Source: Callorhinus ursinus
Taxonomy: Eukaryota; Chordata; Mammalia; Carnivora; Otariidae
DNA: 64,000 nucleotides
Reading direction: 5' to 3'
Assembly (NCBI RefSeq): GCF_003265705.1
Contig: NW_020312968.1
Coordinates: 2,828,573 to 2,892,572, forward strand
Positions 1 to 11,095 of the stretch are shown here, one piece after another (positions within the stretch are counted from its first letter, which is position 1; every line of letters starts with the position of its first letter). The notes under the pieces were generated by a model. The model saw only the letters and a list, made by a program, of their open reading frames with translations. It ran no database searches and was not told the DNA's origin. Made by a program: the position numbers and the translations under genes.

Positions 1-1
1 A

Positions 2-1003
2 ATAGCCAGAGGAATATTGAAAAAGAAAAGCAAAGCTGGCGGCATCACAATTCCGGACTTCCAGCTCCGTTACAAAGCTGTCATCATCAAGACAGTATGG
101 TACTGGCACAAAAACAGACACATAGATCAATGGAACAGAATAGAGAGCCCAGAAATGGACCCTCAACTCTATGGTCAACTAATCTTCGACAAAGCAGGAA
201 AGAATGTGCAATGGCAAAAAGACAGTCTCTTCAACAAATGGTGTTGGGAAAATTGGACAGCCACATGCAGAAGAATGAAACTGGACCATTTCCTTACACC
301 ACACACAAAAATAGACTCCAAATGTTTGAAAGACCTAAATGTGAGACAGGAGTCCATCAACGTCCTAAAGGAGAACACAGGCAGTAACCTCTTCGACCTC
401 AGCCGCAGCAACTTCTTCCTAGAACCATCGCCAAAGGCAAGGGAAGCAAGGGTAAAACTGAACTATTGGGACTTCATCAAGATAAAAAGCTTTTGCACAG
501 CAAAAGAAACAGTCCACAAAACCAAAAGACAACCGACAGAATGGGAGAAAATATTTGCAAATGACATATCAGATAAAGGGCTAGTATCCAAAATCTATAA
601 AGAACTTATCAGACTCAACACCCAAAGAACAAATGATCCAATCAAGAAATGGGCAGAAGACATGAACAGACATTTTTCCAAAGAAGACATCCAAATGGTC
701 AACAGACACATGAAAAAGTGCTCCACATTGCTCGGCATCAGGGAAATCCAAATCAAAATCTCAATGAGATACCACCTCACACCCGTCAGAATGGCTAAAA
801 TTAACAAGTCAGGAAACAACAGATGTTGGCGGGGATGTGGAGAAAGGGGAAGCCTCCTACACTGTTGGTGGGAATGCAAGCTGGTGCAGCCACTCTGGAA
901 AACAGTATGGAGGTTCCACAAACAGTTGAAAATAGAGCTACCCTATGACCCAGCAATTTCACTACTGGGTATTTACCCCAAAGATACAAATGTAGGGATC
1001 TGA
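2..1003 (+). CDS. L1 ORF2p C-terminal fragment (open, 5' end outside window)
   Basis: About 334 codons of L1 ORF2p, the endonuclease/reverse-transcriptase of LINE-1, downstream of the RT catalytic core. Typical stretches are [10 protein letters not shown] at the start, [20 protein letters not shown] [42 protein letters not shown], and [13 protein letters not shown]. Near the end is the ORF2 cysteine-histidine motif C-x3-C-x7-H-x4-C (CWRGC...HCWWEC), all four ligands present, then [12 protein letters not shown] and LLGIYPK. The frame ends at a TGA at 1001-1003, earlier than normal, because of a frameshift or substitution; the usual tail ending near WIKKMW and MEYYSAIK is only recoverable in other frames downstream. 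The endonuclease and RT catalytic parts are not in the window here, so activity cannot be judged; it is best treated as a relic. Confidence 0.9.
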   Translation: MARGILKKKSKAGGITIPDFQLRYKAVIIKTVWYWHKNRHIDQWNRIESPEMDPQLYGQLIFDKAGKNVQWQKDSLFNKWCWENWTATCRRMKLDHFLTPHTKIDSKCLKDLNVRQESINVLKENTGSNLFDLSRSNFFLEPSPKAREARVKLNYWDFIKIKSFCTAKETVHKTKRQPTEWEKIFANDISDKGLVSKIYKELIRLNTQRTNDPIKKWAEDMNRHFSKEDIQMVNRHMKKCSTLLGIREIQIKISMRYHLTPVRMAKINKSGNNRCWRGCGERGSLLHCWWECKLVQPLWKTVWRFHKQLKIELPYDPAISLLGIYPKDTNVGI

Positions 1004-1118
1004 AGGGGTTTGTGCACCCTGAGGTTTATACCAGCAATGTCCACATTTCTGTAGCCAAACCGTGGAAAGAGCCAAGATGTCCATTGACAGATGGATGGAT
1101 AAAGAAGATGTGGTATAC

Positions 1119-1140
1119 ATATATATATATATATATATAT
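1119..1140. repeat. (AT)n microsatellite
   Basis: Eleven or so AT units grown inside the L1 3' region at its 'gtatatatac' stretch. It marks the junction to inverted L1 sequence. Confidence 0.9.
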
Positions 1141-1190
1141 GTTGAATAGCAGCAGTGATAGTGGACATCCCTGCCACGTTCCTGACCTAC
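1141..1190 (-). mobile_element. Short inverted L1 ORF2 piece
   Basis: About 50 bases starting 'gttgaatagcagcagtgata' match the antisense of L1 ORF2 in the RT region, the same neighbourhood that resumes at 62540 in the large antisense L1. It abuts the sense L1 without a poly-A tail. I lose the L1 match after about 1190. Confidence 0.7.
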
Positions 1191-1794
1191 AAGAGTGAGC
1201 CTGGAGCTTGATATTACCATGTTTGACTTTCCCACTATCAACTTGCTCACTTCAGGCAGGTTAAGTAGAATTATTGACAGTTTTCGCTCAATGGGTCCTA
1301 GCAGCTGTTCTGTTCCATTAAACACAAATGAATGGTTAATTATTTTTTTTAAACAAGGAGATCCTTCTTCCTTTTTCCTTCTTTCCTTCCCTTTTTTTTG
1401 ATAGTAAACTTCACTGTAAAACAAATTATACTTGTCAAAAGTTATAAAATAGAAAATCAAAATATACACACTCAGGTACACACATATGCATTTTTCATTC
1501 TTTTGTTCTTTATAATATCTTGATTTAATATGTCACAATATTAATTAGTATTTTCCCCACCTGTGTTCACCAGATTAGGGATGGTGATTGTCTTCTGACA
1601 TCACCAAGTTGCCTAGCTATTAAATCCACCAAGTGATCATCTGCATTTTTCTTTGTTTTAGAATATTTTATCTTCACCTTTCCCCTTGTAATCTTGGTAA
1701 TCTACTGATATTTTACATAAAGGAGGAAACCCGAGTGATATTTTTGGTGCAGAGATGGCGAGGAAACTGGAGTTATATGGAAACTTTTCAGTCC
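1191..1794. other. No gene or repeat recognised
   Basis: AT-rich sequence with short poly-T and pyrimidine runs (1341-1400). No coding signature. Confidence 0.5.
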
Positions 1795-1996
1795 TTTTTT
1801 TTTTTTAATATTTATTGGTTTATTTGAGAGAGTGAGAGCAGTAGTGGGGGGAGGGGCAGAGGGAGAGAATCTTCAAGCAGACTCCCCGCTGAGCCTGGAG
1901 CTTGATGGGGGGCTTGATCTCAAGATCCATGAGATCATGACCTGACCTGAAACCAAGAGTCAGATGCCCAACTGATTGAGCCACCCAGGTGAGCCA
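1795..1996 (-). mobile_element. Can-SINE, diverged
   Basis: Antisense copy: T-run tail at left, GA-rich middle, tRNA-like head at right ending 'gagccacccaggtgagcc'. The imperfect target duplication is aaacttttcagtcc (1781-1794) against aaaattttcagttc (1997-2010), 12 of 14 the same, so this is an older insertion. Confidence 0.9.
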
Positions 1997-2010
1997 AAAA
2001 TTTTCAGTTC

Positions 2011-2930
2011 TAAGGGGAAGCTTCTCTATGTCAGAAGATGCCAAAGCTCGTAAAAATATTCCATGATACCTCTGGAGCTGTTCAATGCATTGATGGGTTT
2101 ATACATTCTATCTTCCCTCATGCTATGAGGTTGAACCATATGATACTGCAATGAAATGTGGGTTTTATGGCAGAGTGAGACAAGATGATCTGAAAGAGAA
2201 TAGTGAAGTGTTTAGGTGGAAAAAGTTTTATTGACTTCTATAAATGTTAGCCAACATATATTCCCCTGAGGATAGGTTGGACACGTCCAATCTTCCCTCT
2301 ACTACTGGCAAGTATTTTGAGGTCCACAAATCTTCCAGAGAGCCAGTAAACTAATCTCTACTTTAAATGAATATTTACCAATATTTACCCATCTCTATTA
2401 TTATAAAAATAGAGACACCCTCTTCCTTCAAGGAGCACTCAATCTATAGGGAGGAAAGCACACAACCAATTATGTCACAATGTGTTAATGGCCATGATGG
2501 ATACATGTTCAATGTGTAACAGAAGCTTAGAAGGAGTACCTATGACTCCTTGGGGGAATCAGAAAGACTCCACAGAGGGGGATGTGGGTTGACTTGGGTT
2601 ATAGAAAACAAAAATAAATAAGGATCTCTGCCATAGCATTTTGTCACAAGATGGTTGGCCACAACTGGGCATTCTTCAACATTACAAGGATAAAACACAG
2701 CTACTGTGGCTGGAAGTCATATTATGAGTGGGCAGAATGGCAGGAATGGATTGATCCCCACCAAAGGAAACACAAAAGGATACCCTGGGATTTTACCAGT
2801 GAGAGATCCCACCCAGACAGGGGAGAAACCTACTTTTCAGTGTTAAAAAATCATTTTGGATGTAAAAGTCAGGGCTTTAAGAGAAAAAGAAAAGTAAGCT
2901 CTATCTTGAGGATCAGATTAACTGAGCTGA
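2011..2930. other. No gene or repeat recognised
   Basis: Unassigned. A 101-codon open stretch at 2651-2956 has no family features and runs into the following SINE, so I do not call it coding. Confidence 0.45.
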
Positions 2931-3138
2931 GGGCGCCTGCGTGGCTCAGTCGTTAAGCATCTACCTTCAGCTCTGGTCATAATCCCAGGGTCCTGGGATC
3001 GAGCCCCGTATCTCGGGCTCCCTGCTCAGCGGGAAGCCTGCTTCTCCCTCTCCCACTCCCCCTGCTTGTGTTCCTGCTCTCTCTGTCTCTCTCTCTGTCA
3101 AATAAACAAAATCTTTAAAAAAACAAAAACAAAAACAA
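2931..3138 (+). mobile_element. Can-SINE, full length
   Basis: Head 'gggcgcctgcgtggctcag', then the body type with 'cccactccccctgcttgtg', CT repeats, 'aataaacaaaatcttt' and an A/CAAAAA tail. Possible target duplication cagattaactgagc / cagattgagc (2914 and 3139) with a 4-base difference. Confidence 0.95.
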
Positions 3139-3433
3139 CAGATTGAGCCGATTCCGGCACCTCTGGATTGAATGACTTCTTTTAGTCTTGCTTGGTGAAT
3201 ATATCCCTCAGAAACACTCAAGGGCCAAGGCTTTTCATCCCTGAAAAAAGAAAACCTTCCCTACTCAATGAGCTTTCCTAGTGCTCATTTCACTCCCTTA
3301 TACTCTGCCTTTTATTCAATCATCTCATTAACCATTCTGACTTCACACTTTCACAGCCACTCCTATGATCTAGGCCCTATGAGATATTTTAAAGTGAATT
3401 GGTCCCCATATAGCTGATTTCACCATCCATATA

Positions 3434-3545
3434 TTATTCATTCAACAAATACATGTTGCTACCTACAAGTACGCAGGAGAAACGTCCTGGGTGCGAAGCG
3501 TACAAATCAAAGTCCTTATCTCCGGGAGCATTTTCACTCAATTCA
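3434..3545 (-). mobile_element. L2/MIR-type 3' end remnant
   Basis: Reads 'ttcattcaacaaatacatgt' followed by a diverged form of the L2 3' end in antisense. Flanks (3146-3433 and 3546-5138) contain nothing I recognise as gene or repeat. Confidence 0.55.
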
Positions 3546-5138
3546 ATGAAGTATATTATCCTGACTACACTTAGGCAGAAGAGAAATGCAATTGATGTAT
3601 TATAAAACCAGAAATCCTTGCACACTGAATTTTTATACATTGCTGTATGGGTACCTAAAAAGGACCAATAAAGATAAAACATGTGGTCAGAGTTATGATG
3701 ATTTTAATAAATCTCAACCAATGAAGCTATTTTCTTGCTCAAGAATTTCATTCAACATCATGTAAATCTGAGAAAGTGTTTGCATCCAGTTGGTAATAAA
3801 GGAACTCTACTTAACTGAGTTTATTTTTCAGTCTTACTTGAGCCCAATCTTTGTAAAGGATTAAATTATATGTACATAGTGTGTACATATATATTTTAAT
3901 ATATGAATAATTTCAAAATTTCCCTTTCAATACTATTTAAGAAACTGAGTACTTAATCACTATGAACTCAACCATAATTTCCTCTTCAATCTCTAAGTTT
4001 CTATTTTCCTAAATGACCTACTTTAAAGGTTTATTTTCAGCATTTACAGAAGCCATTAGTCTATGCAACCAATTAAAGAACATTGCTGTGGGATCAGTGG
4101 AAACCATGGATATGTTCAATTGCCCTCCTTTTAAGTCGATGAACTAACATGGATCTGTAATTAACACCCATATGATGGGCAAGCTCACCTTGCTTAAAAA
4201 ACAAGCTACTTCTGTTAGCTCTGATCTCAAAACTAATGAAAGTCAAGAGTGATTTTTATCTTGATGCCAGAATCATGAGGGCAGCAGGTCGGCAGAGCAG
4301 CTGAGAGCTTTGCAAAGAAAGCCAGAGGGGCGCCATGCCAGCCATCACTGATGGAGGGAAGAGACCTGTCAAGGATTAGGAAGATCTTAAGGAAACCTCA
4401 AGGAGACAACAGGGAGGCACTTGCCCTGAGAAAGGATCTGCTCCTTTGTCCCCAGCAGCTTTTCATGACTGGTATCTATCTGCCCTGAGCATCTGCCCCT
4501 CTCGATACAGCACTTAGAATAGGTTTTACTTCTTCACTCTTTATAGGTAATATTCTCTTCACCTAAAAGGGCAGAACACATTGAATTATTACTCAGCTTG
4601 ACTCTTCACAGCCACTAATCTTAGTAATGGTTTAAACCTGCCCTATCTTTGATGCAAGAGCACACAATGAAGGGCCAAAAATGTCGTTAGTCCGGACTTA
4701 CTGAAAAATGAAAATTAGGAGTACTATGTAACACTTAAAATTCATGAATTATGCCCTAATATGTAAATGACTAGGAGGATGCTGGAAGGGACCTTTCTGC
4801 CTCCTCTCGGACCAAGACTCATTCATTCCCTCAACTTCCAATCGGTGCAGATGGTTCACAACTGAGCCCCACTCTGAGCACTGCGGGGCAGCTCATATTT
4901 GGTGACTGGCTGATGGGGGTAAAAGACTCAGCCCCCTTGTCCTGCTGCAGCGCAACTCAGGCAAGGCTGTGTCAGCTCCAAAACTTTTCCTGGGATCAGC
5001 TGAGCACTCTGTTGGAACCACCCTGCAGCCCAGCCTCTCTGCCTCACCCTTTCCCTTCCCTCCCTTACAGGGAATGCTTCCTCCACCTCCAACTCTGTTT
5101 TCCAGGAAAACTGACCTAAGACAACACCTGTCCAAAAG
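3546..5138. other. No gene or repeat recognised
   Basis: About 1.6 kb without a recognisable coding region or young repeat. GC is higher at 4890-5130, where open frames on both strands overlap a Can-SINE and show no domain. Confidence 0.45.
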
Positions 5139-5305
5139 GCTCAGGTCGTGCTCTCTGGGTTGTGAGATGAGCCCCACGCTGGGCTCTGTATTGAGTGTGG
5201 AGCCTGCTTGGGATTCTCTCTCCCTCTCCCTCTGCCCCTCCTCACTCATGCTCTCTCTCTTTCTCTAAAATAAATAAATAAAATCTTTAAAAAAATTTAA
5301 AAAAT
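5139..5305 (+). mobile_element. Can-SINE, 5'-truncated, old
   Basis: Begins inside the head at 'ggctcaggtcgtg', then 'gagcctgcttgggattctct', CT-rich stretch, 'aaataaataaataaaatctt' and A-rich tail. No clear target duplication. Confidence 0.85.
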
Positions 5306-5485
5306 ATTCCCAGAAGCCCAGCCCATAGACTTGGACACATATCTCCTTGGTAACTATTACCTGCAAGAGAGTAGGGGAAATAGAATTTTTAGTTGGGTCC
5401 ATGCCGTGCCTGATAATATAGGTATCAAACTGATGCAAGAGTGGGCAACCAGTAGGCTCTGCCCCACATAGGTTAAAAGTATCCA

Positions 5486-5511
5486 CTTAAAAATATATAT
5501 ATATATATATG
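5486..5511. repeat. (AT)n microsatellite
   Basis: Simple AT repeat preceded by A-rich sequence. Surrounding 5306-5804 holds no gene or recognised repeat. Confidence 0.8.
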
Positions 5512-5819
5512 GCAAAAATAAGTGACCTCTGATCTCTGGGCTCCTGTGGGGTGGGGGTGGGTAACAGGAAGTAGTAGAACTGTAATGAGCAGGAGAGGGA
5601 TCCTCCTCTAATAGACATAGCCAGAGCCTGCCACAGTCACATGGGAATGGAGTCCATGTGGTCTGATGTTCCAATTTTCCAAGAGAAGTTGGCAATCCAG
5701 ACTTTTATGTGAACTTTACTTACTTTAAATTCAAAACCCACATTTTTATAAAATTCTATCTAAAATTTGTAATCTGTATTTAACCTTGTTTGCAATCTCT
5801 GATCAAGAAAAGCCAGTTT

Positions 5820-6046
5820 GGGGACGCCTGGGTGGCGCAGTCATTGGGCGTCTGACTCTTGGTTTTGGCTCAGGTCCCGATCTGAGGGTCATGAGATGGA
5901 GTCCTACATTGGGCTCTGCGCTCAGTGGACAGTCTGCTTGGGATTCTCTCTCTCCCTCTGCCTCTCCCCCCATCCCCCACCCCCCACTGTTCTCTCTCTC
6001 TTGCAAATAAATAAATCTTTTTAAAAATATATTTTTTTAAAAAAAG
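5820..6046 (+). mobile_element. Can-SINE with perfect 15-bp target duplication
   Basis: Head 'gggacgcctgggtggcgcag', body 'agtctgcttgggattctctc', C-rich insert, tail A/T-rich. The target duplication aagaaaagccagttt is identical at 5805-5819 and 6047-6061. The body belongs to the older 'ttgggattctctctctccctctg' type. Confidence 0.97.
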
Positions 6047-6061
6047 AAGAAAAGCCAGTTT

Positions 6062-8391
6062 TCTGTGGGGGCAACATTTTAGAAAATGTTGTGTCATGCA
6101 ATAAGAAACGAACTTTATTGTTTGCGATTGAAGTTGAGGGAAGAGGAGCTCGAAATGAAGGTGCAGGTGACCAGATACTTGGATTGTCATACCCTGTGGG
6201 CAGGCGGCCCGTCGGTTTTCATGTTGGTTGCATGTTTTTTATCCAGGAAATTCTTATGTAAGCATGTGTATGTAATAAGCATGTTTAATTATGAAAAATA
6301 TTTGTGAAGAGCAATTTAGATCTTAAAGAACTTAAAAATAATGGAATACTATTTCTAATTGTTCTCTTCCTCAAGCTGAAAAATATCCAAATTATTAACT
6401 ACCCTGAAGATATTTTGTCTTTGGGGAGGAGGGTTGGGGAAGAAGGCATACATAATTACTTAAGTGTAATCCTTTATACCAGAGGAATCTTTCTGGAATG
6501 AAAATAGCAAATGTTAATAAAATTTAATTTCTCGTGATAGACTAGAAGCAAAATTCTGAAGCAGTCTAATAACAAAAATTATACAACTCTTTTAGAAATA
6601 AAATTTATAAAATGTTAATGCTTTTAAGTTTATATTAAGGTTAAATGGTAAAGTACATATTAAAAAAAACTGGCCCTTATCTCCTCTCTGCCAGTGAGAA
6701 GGCTCTGAAGCTGGGGTGTACAGTATTTTCACAAGCACGATTCTGGATGATGAACCCCTTCCTACCAATATAAATGCTGCAGCGCACTCCGGCTCAATGT
6801 CCCTCTCTACACGGTTACCCATTCCTTGCAGTTTTCTCTTCTGACCAGCAGGTGGCGGGAAATGTCGACCAGTCTCGGGCACCCTTTAACCTTCAGAGTT
6901 AATGTTCTTTCCATGCATTTTCTTTGACTTATGTCAACAAAAACAATGAAAGTCATTTACATTTGCCTCACTTGTTACTTCTCACTCCCGAGAAGCAGGA
7001 AGGTAATCCATTTTACAGCTGGTTTATCCTTTTGAAAGGGTCATCCCAAAAGTTCAACTATTTGAAATAGTGGAGCAAATGTCTTGATAACATAAGGATA
7101 TGGAAATTTAATATTTATCACTAAAAAGGATTACTTATTTAATCTTGACTTTGAGGACTGCTCCTCATAAAAGACTATAAATTTTTTTAATGTTTCTAAG
7201 TAGAATACAATGACTTCAAGGCATAAACCAAATGGAAAACATTTGCTATTATTATTTTATGAATAACCCCCACATTTGCCCACATCCATTGTTTTTAAAG
7301 TTCACTACATCCTTTCAATCACCTTGAGATGCAAATAATGAAGTAAATGTAAGGAAAGATACTGAGAAAATCTCCTACATGTCATTAAATTAACCTTTTG
7401 TTTATCATCTGTTGAAGAGTAACATGGTAAATATTTTTCAGTTTTTGTTATGTCAACAATGATTATGGAATAAATAATGTCTTTGAGGAGAAAAGACAGC
7501 CACACTCAATAAAGTAACTCAAGCATTAGAGGGGATAGGTCTGCAGAACAATTTTTTTTGCACTTCATGATTCAAAGTTTTATATAATATAAACTAAAAT
7601 CTCAATAACCTATGAAGCAAGATATATGACAAATAAGCAATCAGCCTTCATAATGAGTAAGAAAAAGATCTAATTTGAAAAATAGGAACGACCTAGTGCC
7701 TGCAGATGTTGACAGAATTTACATGTGAGTTTTTTAGGTTTATTAAGAAAGGCAAAGAAACCTAAAGATAATTGTTAAAGGTGAGTACCTGGAAAGTTAA
7801 CAGACTGAGAAAGATGTCGTGATGGTTCTAAAAGTCATCAAAATCTTTGCGAAGTTAAAAAAGAAAAGATAAATCACTGAATCACAGAGGTTGAGTGTGG
7901 AAATTTTCCTAGGGTATCTTCTAGCCCCCAGAATTCTATGGATTCCTTTCTCTGTATCTTTGGACATGTTTATCTGGCCTTTGCTTGATTGCTTCCACTG
8001 ATCCAGAGCTTTTGACATTTTGCTGTAAAGATTTTATTTTCAAACAGCTCTCCTTGTTATAAATTTCCTCTTTGCAGAGACCTGAAACTGGTTTCCCAGT
8101 AACATCTGCTCATTGGCTCTCCTCTGGAGAAAGAGTTCTAAACGTTTTTATTTGGGGTCACAGAAGGCTTTGTGAGATTTATGAATGTTACAGACCGTTA
8201 TCCCAGAAAAATGCACTCCCTGAGCTCGTTCATGGAGTTCAGGTTAGAGCATCCCTACTATAGGGGGGATAAAGCCATTTCTACATGACTCCTCTTCAGA
8301 CATTTAAAACAGCATCATGTTCTTAAAACATCTTCACTAGTTTCAATTCCTTCCTTTCTTTCTCTGTCCCTTCATTCACTTTTTTTTTTTT
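6062..8391. other. 2.3 kb without recognised gene or young repeat
   Basis: Mostly AT-rich. A locally GC-richer part at 6670-6890 contains a CTCF-like motif (separate entry). Short open frames here are unconvincing. Confidence 0.45.
6845..6857 (+). promoter_or_regulatory. Possible CTCF binding motif
   Basis: CCAGCAGGTGGCG fits the CTCF core consensus CCASYAGRKGGC at every core position and lies outside recognised repeats. Occupancy is not visible from sequence; a motif of this length also arises by chance. Confidence 0.35.
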
Positions 8392-8530
8392 AAACAAGCA
8401 TATACTAAGCATTTGTTCTGTGCCAGACACAGTGTTAGACACTGGGGATGCAGAGATGAATAAGACCTTTTTCCTGTCCTTGGGGATTTCACAGCTTATT
8501 CGAGGAGATAGATCTACAGAGGGATTAGGT
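8392..8530 (-). mobile_element. L2 remnant
   Basis: Antisense L2 3' end wording: 'catttgttctgtgccagaca', 'gttagacactggggatgcag', then 'ggggatttcacagcttattc'. Confidence 0.7.
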
Positions 8531-8574
8531 CAAAGAAGAGACTGGAATTGCAAGTGGGCTGCAGGGTTGGATGC

Positions 8575-8645
8575 AGCCAACTTATGAGTTCTGTCACCTT
8601 AAGGAAGATACCTGACCTCTAGGGGCCTCATTTGGCTCATATATA
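8575..8645 (+). mobile_element. MIR fragment
   Basis: Sense MIR wording with 'ctgtcaccttaaggaagata', 'cctgacctctaggggcctca' and 'catatataaaatgggtactc'. The next SINE landed at its right edge. Confidence 0.55.
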
Positions 8646-8657
8646 AAATGGGTACTC

Positions 8658-8849
8658 GAGGCGCCTGGGTGGCTCAGTTGGTTAAGCGACTGCCTTCGGC
8701 TCAGGTCATGATCCTGGAGTCCTGGGATCGAGTCCCGCATCGGGCTCCCTGCTCAGCAGGGAGTCTGCTTCTCCCTCTGACCCTCTTCCCTCTCGTGCTC
8801 TCTATCTCTCATTCTCTCTCTCTCAAATAAATAAATAAAATCTTTAAAA
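8658..8849 (+). mobile_element. Can-SINE, young, left arm of inverted pair
   Basis: Near-consensus copy of the body type with 'ctgaccctcttccctctcgt' and 'gctctctatctctcattctc'. Target duplication aaaatgggtactc at 8645-8657 and 8850-8862. The right repeat of its duplication overlaps the left duplication of the next, inverted SINE. Confidence 0.97.
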
Positions 8850-8875
8850 AAAATGGGTACTCAATATATGATATA

Positions 8876-9062
8876 TTTTTGAAAGATTTTATTTATTTAT
8901 TGGAGAAAGACAGAGATAGTGAGAGAGAGCAGGAGCAGGGAGGAGAGGGAGAACCAGGCTTCCCGCTGAGCAGGGAGCCTGACAAGAGGCTTGATCCCAG
9001 GACCCTGGGATCATGACCTGAGCAAAGGCAGATGCTTAACCAACTGAGCCAACCAGGTGCCC
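8876..9062 (-). mobile_element. Can-SINE, right arm of inverted pair
   Basis: Antisense copy ending 'gagccaaccaggtgcccc'. The target duplication tcaatatatgata / tcaatatacgata (8862 and 9064) differs at one base. Only about 26 bases separate it from the sense SINE on its left. Confidence 0.95.
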
Positions 9063-9159
9063 CTCAATATACGATACTGCTGTATTGCCATTTGCCAAGC
9101 AAAGAATCGGGACGTCATTATATAGACTTCTGCAAGCTACCAGAACTTTTAGAAGGGGA

Positions 9160-9840
9160 ATAGCAAGCATATTTTCCCCCACTTTATTTTAAGGCAAACC
9201 ACTCTTCATGAGAATATGATGAATACACTGGAGAGTGGGAAGGAGGGGACACTAGACAGGAGACTTACAATTTAGAGGTGAACGTGCTGAGGATTGGGAC
9301 TATGGCAGGGGTCACAGGATGGAGAGATGTCAAAAGATAATTTTGAAGGATAAATTACAGGATTTGATGGCCACTTGACAGGAAGAAGGCAGAGTTAAGT
9401 ACGACTCACAAATTTCTACCTTGGGAGACTGGTTGGGTGGTAATTTTATCAACTGAGATTGTCATTACAGTAGAAGAGGCAGTGGCAGATGATAATGAGT
9501 TAAGTGTAAGGTAACTTGCACATCCGTTAAGCATTAGAAATACGGCTCTGGAATTTGGGACAGAAGCTTTCCCTGGAAAGAATAGATAGAAGAGATTTGG
9601 AATTTCCTTTTTCCTTGGTAGTCTAAGTCATGAGAATGGATGAGCTGGCCCAGGAGGGCACACAGAGTGAAGAAAATGGCAGGCGACCAAGGAAAGAACT
9701 CAGGGAAACACTAGCATTTCATGGAAGTTGATGGGGGACTCGGAGGAAGGGCTGATGAAGTCAACTGATAGTAAGCAGTTTGGAAAGTAGAAGAATTTGG
9801 GGGATTGAAAAAAGCTATCACATTTTAAAAAGAAATCTGC
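9160..9840 (+). mobile_element. Probable ancient interspersed repeat
   Basis: Wording such as 'ggatgagctggcccaggagg', 'gaccaaggaaagaactcagg' and 'gaaacactagcatttcatgg' follows an old mammalian repeat often seen in genomes (L2-like or related). I cannot name the family with certainty. Confidence 0.4.
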
Positions 9841-10337
9841 ATGCGCAGTAAGCCCCCGGCATTCTGCTAATTGTTCATATTAATATTCCCCCATGGAGAT
9901 AGCTGATTGCCCATGCATCCTTTCCTATTGATCTATGGCCATCCCTATGATAAGCCAAGGCCCTGCATATGCTTGGGTGTGTTTCTGCGCTTTGTATTAT
10001 GCTCTGTGGGTCTAGATACCTACCTGTGCACTAATAGCACACTGTTTAATTACGCAGTTACAAAATCTTCCAAGCATCTTCCCTTCCTCTATTCCATGAT
10101 AAATGTGAATTATTGTCACATTTCAGACGGACAAAGCTGTTGGCACATTTTCGGGAATAGGTATCTACTGAATTATGCGTACCAATGCTTTAGAAACCCT
10201 TTCTCTGTGAAGCCACCTCTAAAATTAAAGAAAAGCCTCTAAAACCACCTCTGAAATTAAAGAAAATGTTAACATACCATATGGTACATTTTCTCTCTTT
10301 TCTCTTTTGATCTACATAAATCACATTCTCTGAGTCA
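9841..10337. other. No gene or repeat recognised
   Basis: A 111-codon open frame at 9907-10242 has no domain or codon signal that I recognise. A short imperfect tandem (ccacctctaaaattaaagaa-like, two units) lies at 10211-10265. Confidence 0.4.
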
Positions 10338-10530
10338 GTGATTCCCAAACCTGGCTGGGTATCAGAATCACCTGGGGAGCTTTTAAAAAATGTAAATTCC
10401 AGAGCCCCGTCCCAGATGTACTGAACAGGATAGGATGCGGCATTTGGGGCCAAGGAATAGGTATATGCAACAAAATACTCCTTAGGTGATTGTGATGTGT
10501 TTGGTTCATGGACTGGCATTGGGGAATCTT
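10338..10530 (+). mobile_element. MER5-type hAT DNA transposon remnant
   Basis: Starts 'cagtgattcccaaacctggc', then 'atcagaatcacctggggagc', 'aaattccagagccccgtccc', and 'aggtgattgtgatgtgt'. This is the order seen in the non-autonomous hAT-Charlie element MER5A/B. The right terminal repeat is worn. Confidence 0.85.
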
Positions 10531-10844
10531 TGATTAGGAAGTTCTGAGAACATTGATTAAAGACATTTCCAATGATTTTAGAGTACTGCTTCACGATTAA
10601 CTTTCAGAAAGCAAGCAATTTATGAATCTTACTGATTTTCTTCTTATTATAAAACAATGTATGTTATTATAAAGGTACAAACATTGCAGAAATAAAAAAG
10701 AATGTAATGTAACTTCAAAATTTCCTCCTCAGCAGATAAAGGATATGAACAGTCTAGTGAATACTCTGTATTTTCTTCTGTATGTATTTTTTTCTTAAAA
10801 ACAACAATGACAACAACCAGATCACACTATACTTTGGTAGCCTA

Positions 10845-11095
10845 GAGTAAGAGCCTGTACTTGGGAGCCAAGCTTCTCTGGGTTTAAGACTTAGCTTTGG
10901 CCCTTACTAGCATCCTTGGACAGATTATGTAATTTCTCTGAGTCTCAGGTCTTCTTACCTGTCAAATGCAGACAAAGATACTTACCCGCATCACAAAGTT
11001 CTTGCGAAAATTAGGGGATAATGCTTATAAAAGACTTCGTACAACGTGCAAAATAAGCTTTCAATAAATATTAATTTTTATTATGGTTATTATTA
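10845..11095 (+). mobile_element. MIR, nearly full length
   Basis: Reads through the MIR consensus order: 'gagcctgtacttgggagcca', 'ctgggtttaagacttagctt', 'ggacagattatgtaatttct', 'ctgagtctcaggtcttctta', then 'gcttataaaagacttcgtac' and 'ctttcaataaatattaattt'. Confidence 0.85.

Larger units (their letters stand above)
1..1140 (+). mobile_element. LINE-1 fragment, ORF2 C-terminal part and start of 3' region
   Basis: This is the 3' portion of a carnivoran L1, cut at its 5' side by the window edge. Positions 2-1003 are open in one frame and read as the end of L1 ORF2p (see the separate entry). Positions 1004-1118 continue the L1 message in another frame, still matching the L1 copies at 13640-13790 and 37990-38180. 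The element stops in an (AT)n run at 1119-1140, at the place where L1 normally reads 'tatatacaatggaatatta', so the true 3' end and poly-A tail are missing. Sequence right after the AT run is L1 in the opposite orientation. Confidence 0.95.

Noticed and set aside
2651..2956. 101-codon open frame
   Set aside because: Runs into the tRNA-like head of a Can-SINE and has no recognisable domain.
5786..6010. Open frames on both strands with Ser/Leu-rich peptides
   Set aside because: They are translations of Can-SINE sequence; the same peptides recur at many other SINE copies.
8658..8849. tRNA gene call from the SINE head
   Set aside because: The tRNA-like head is part of a Can-SINE with body, tail and target duplication, not a functional tRNA gene.
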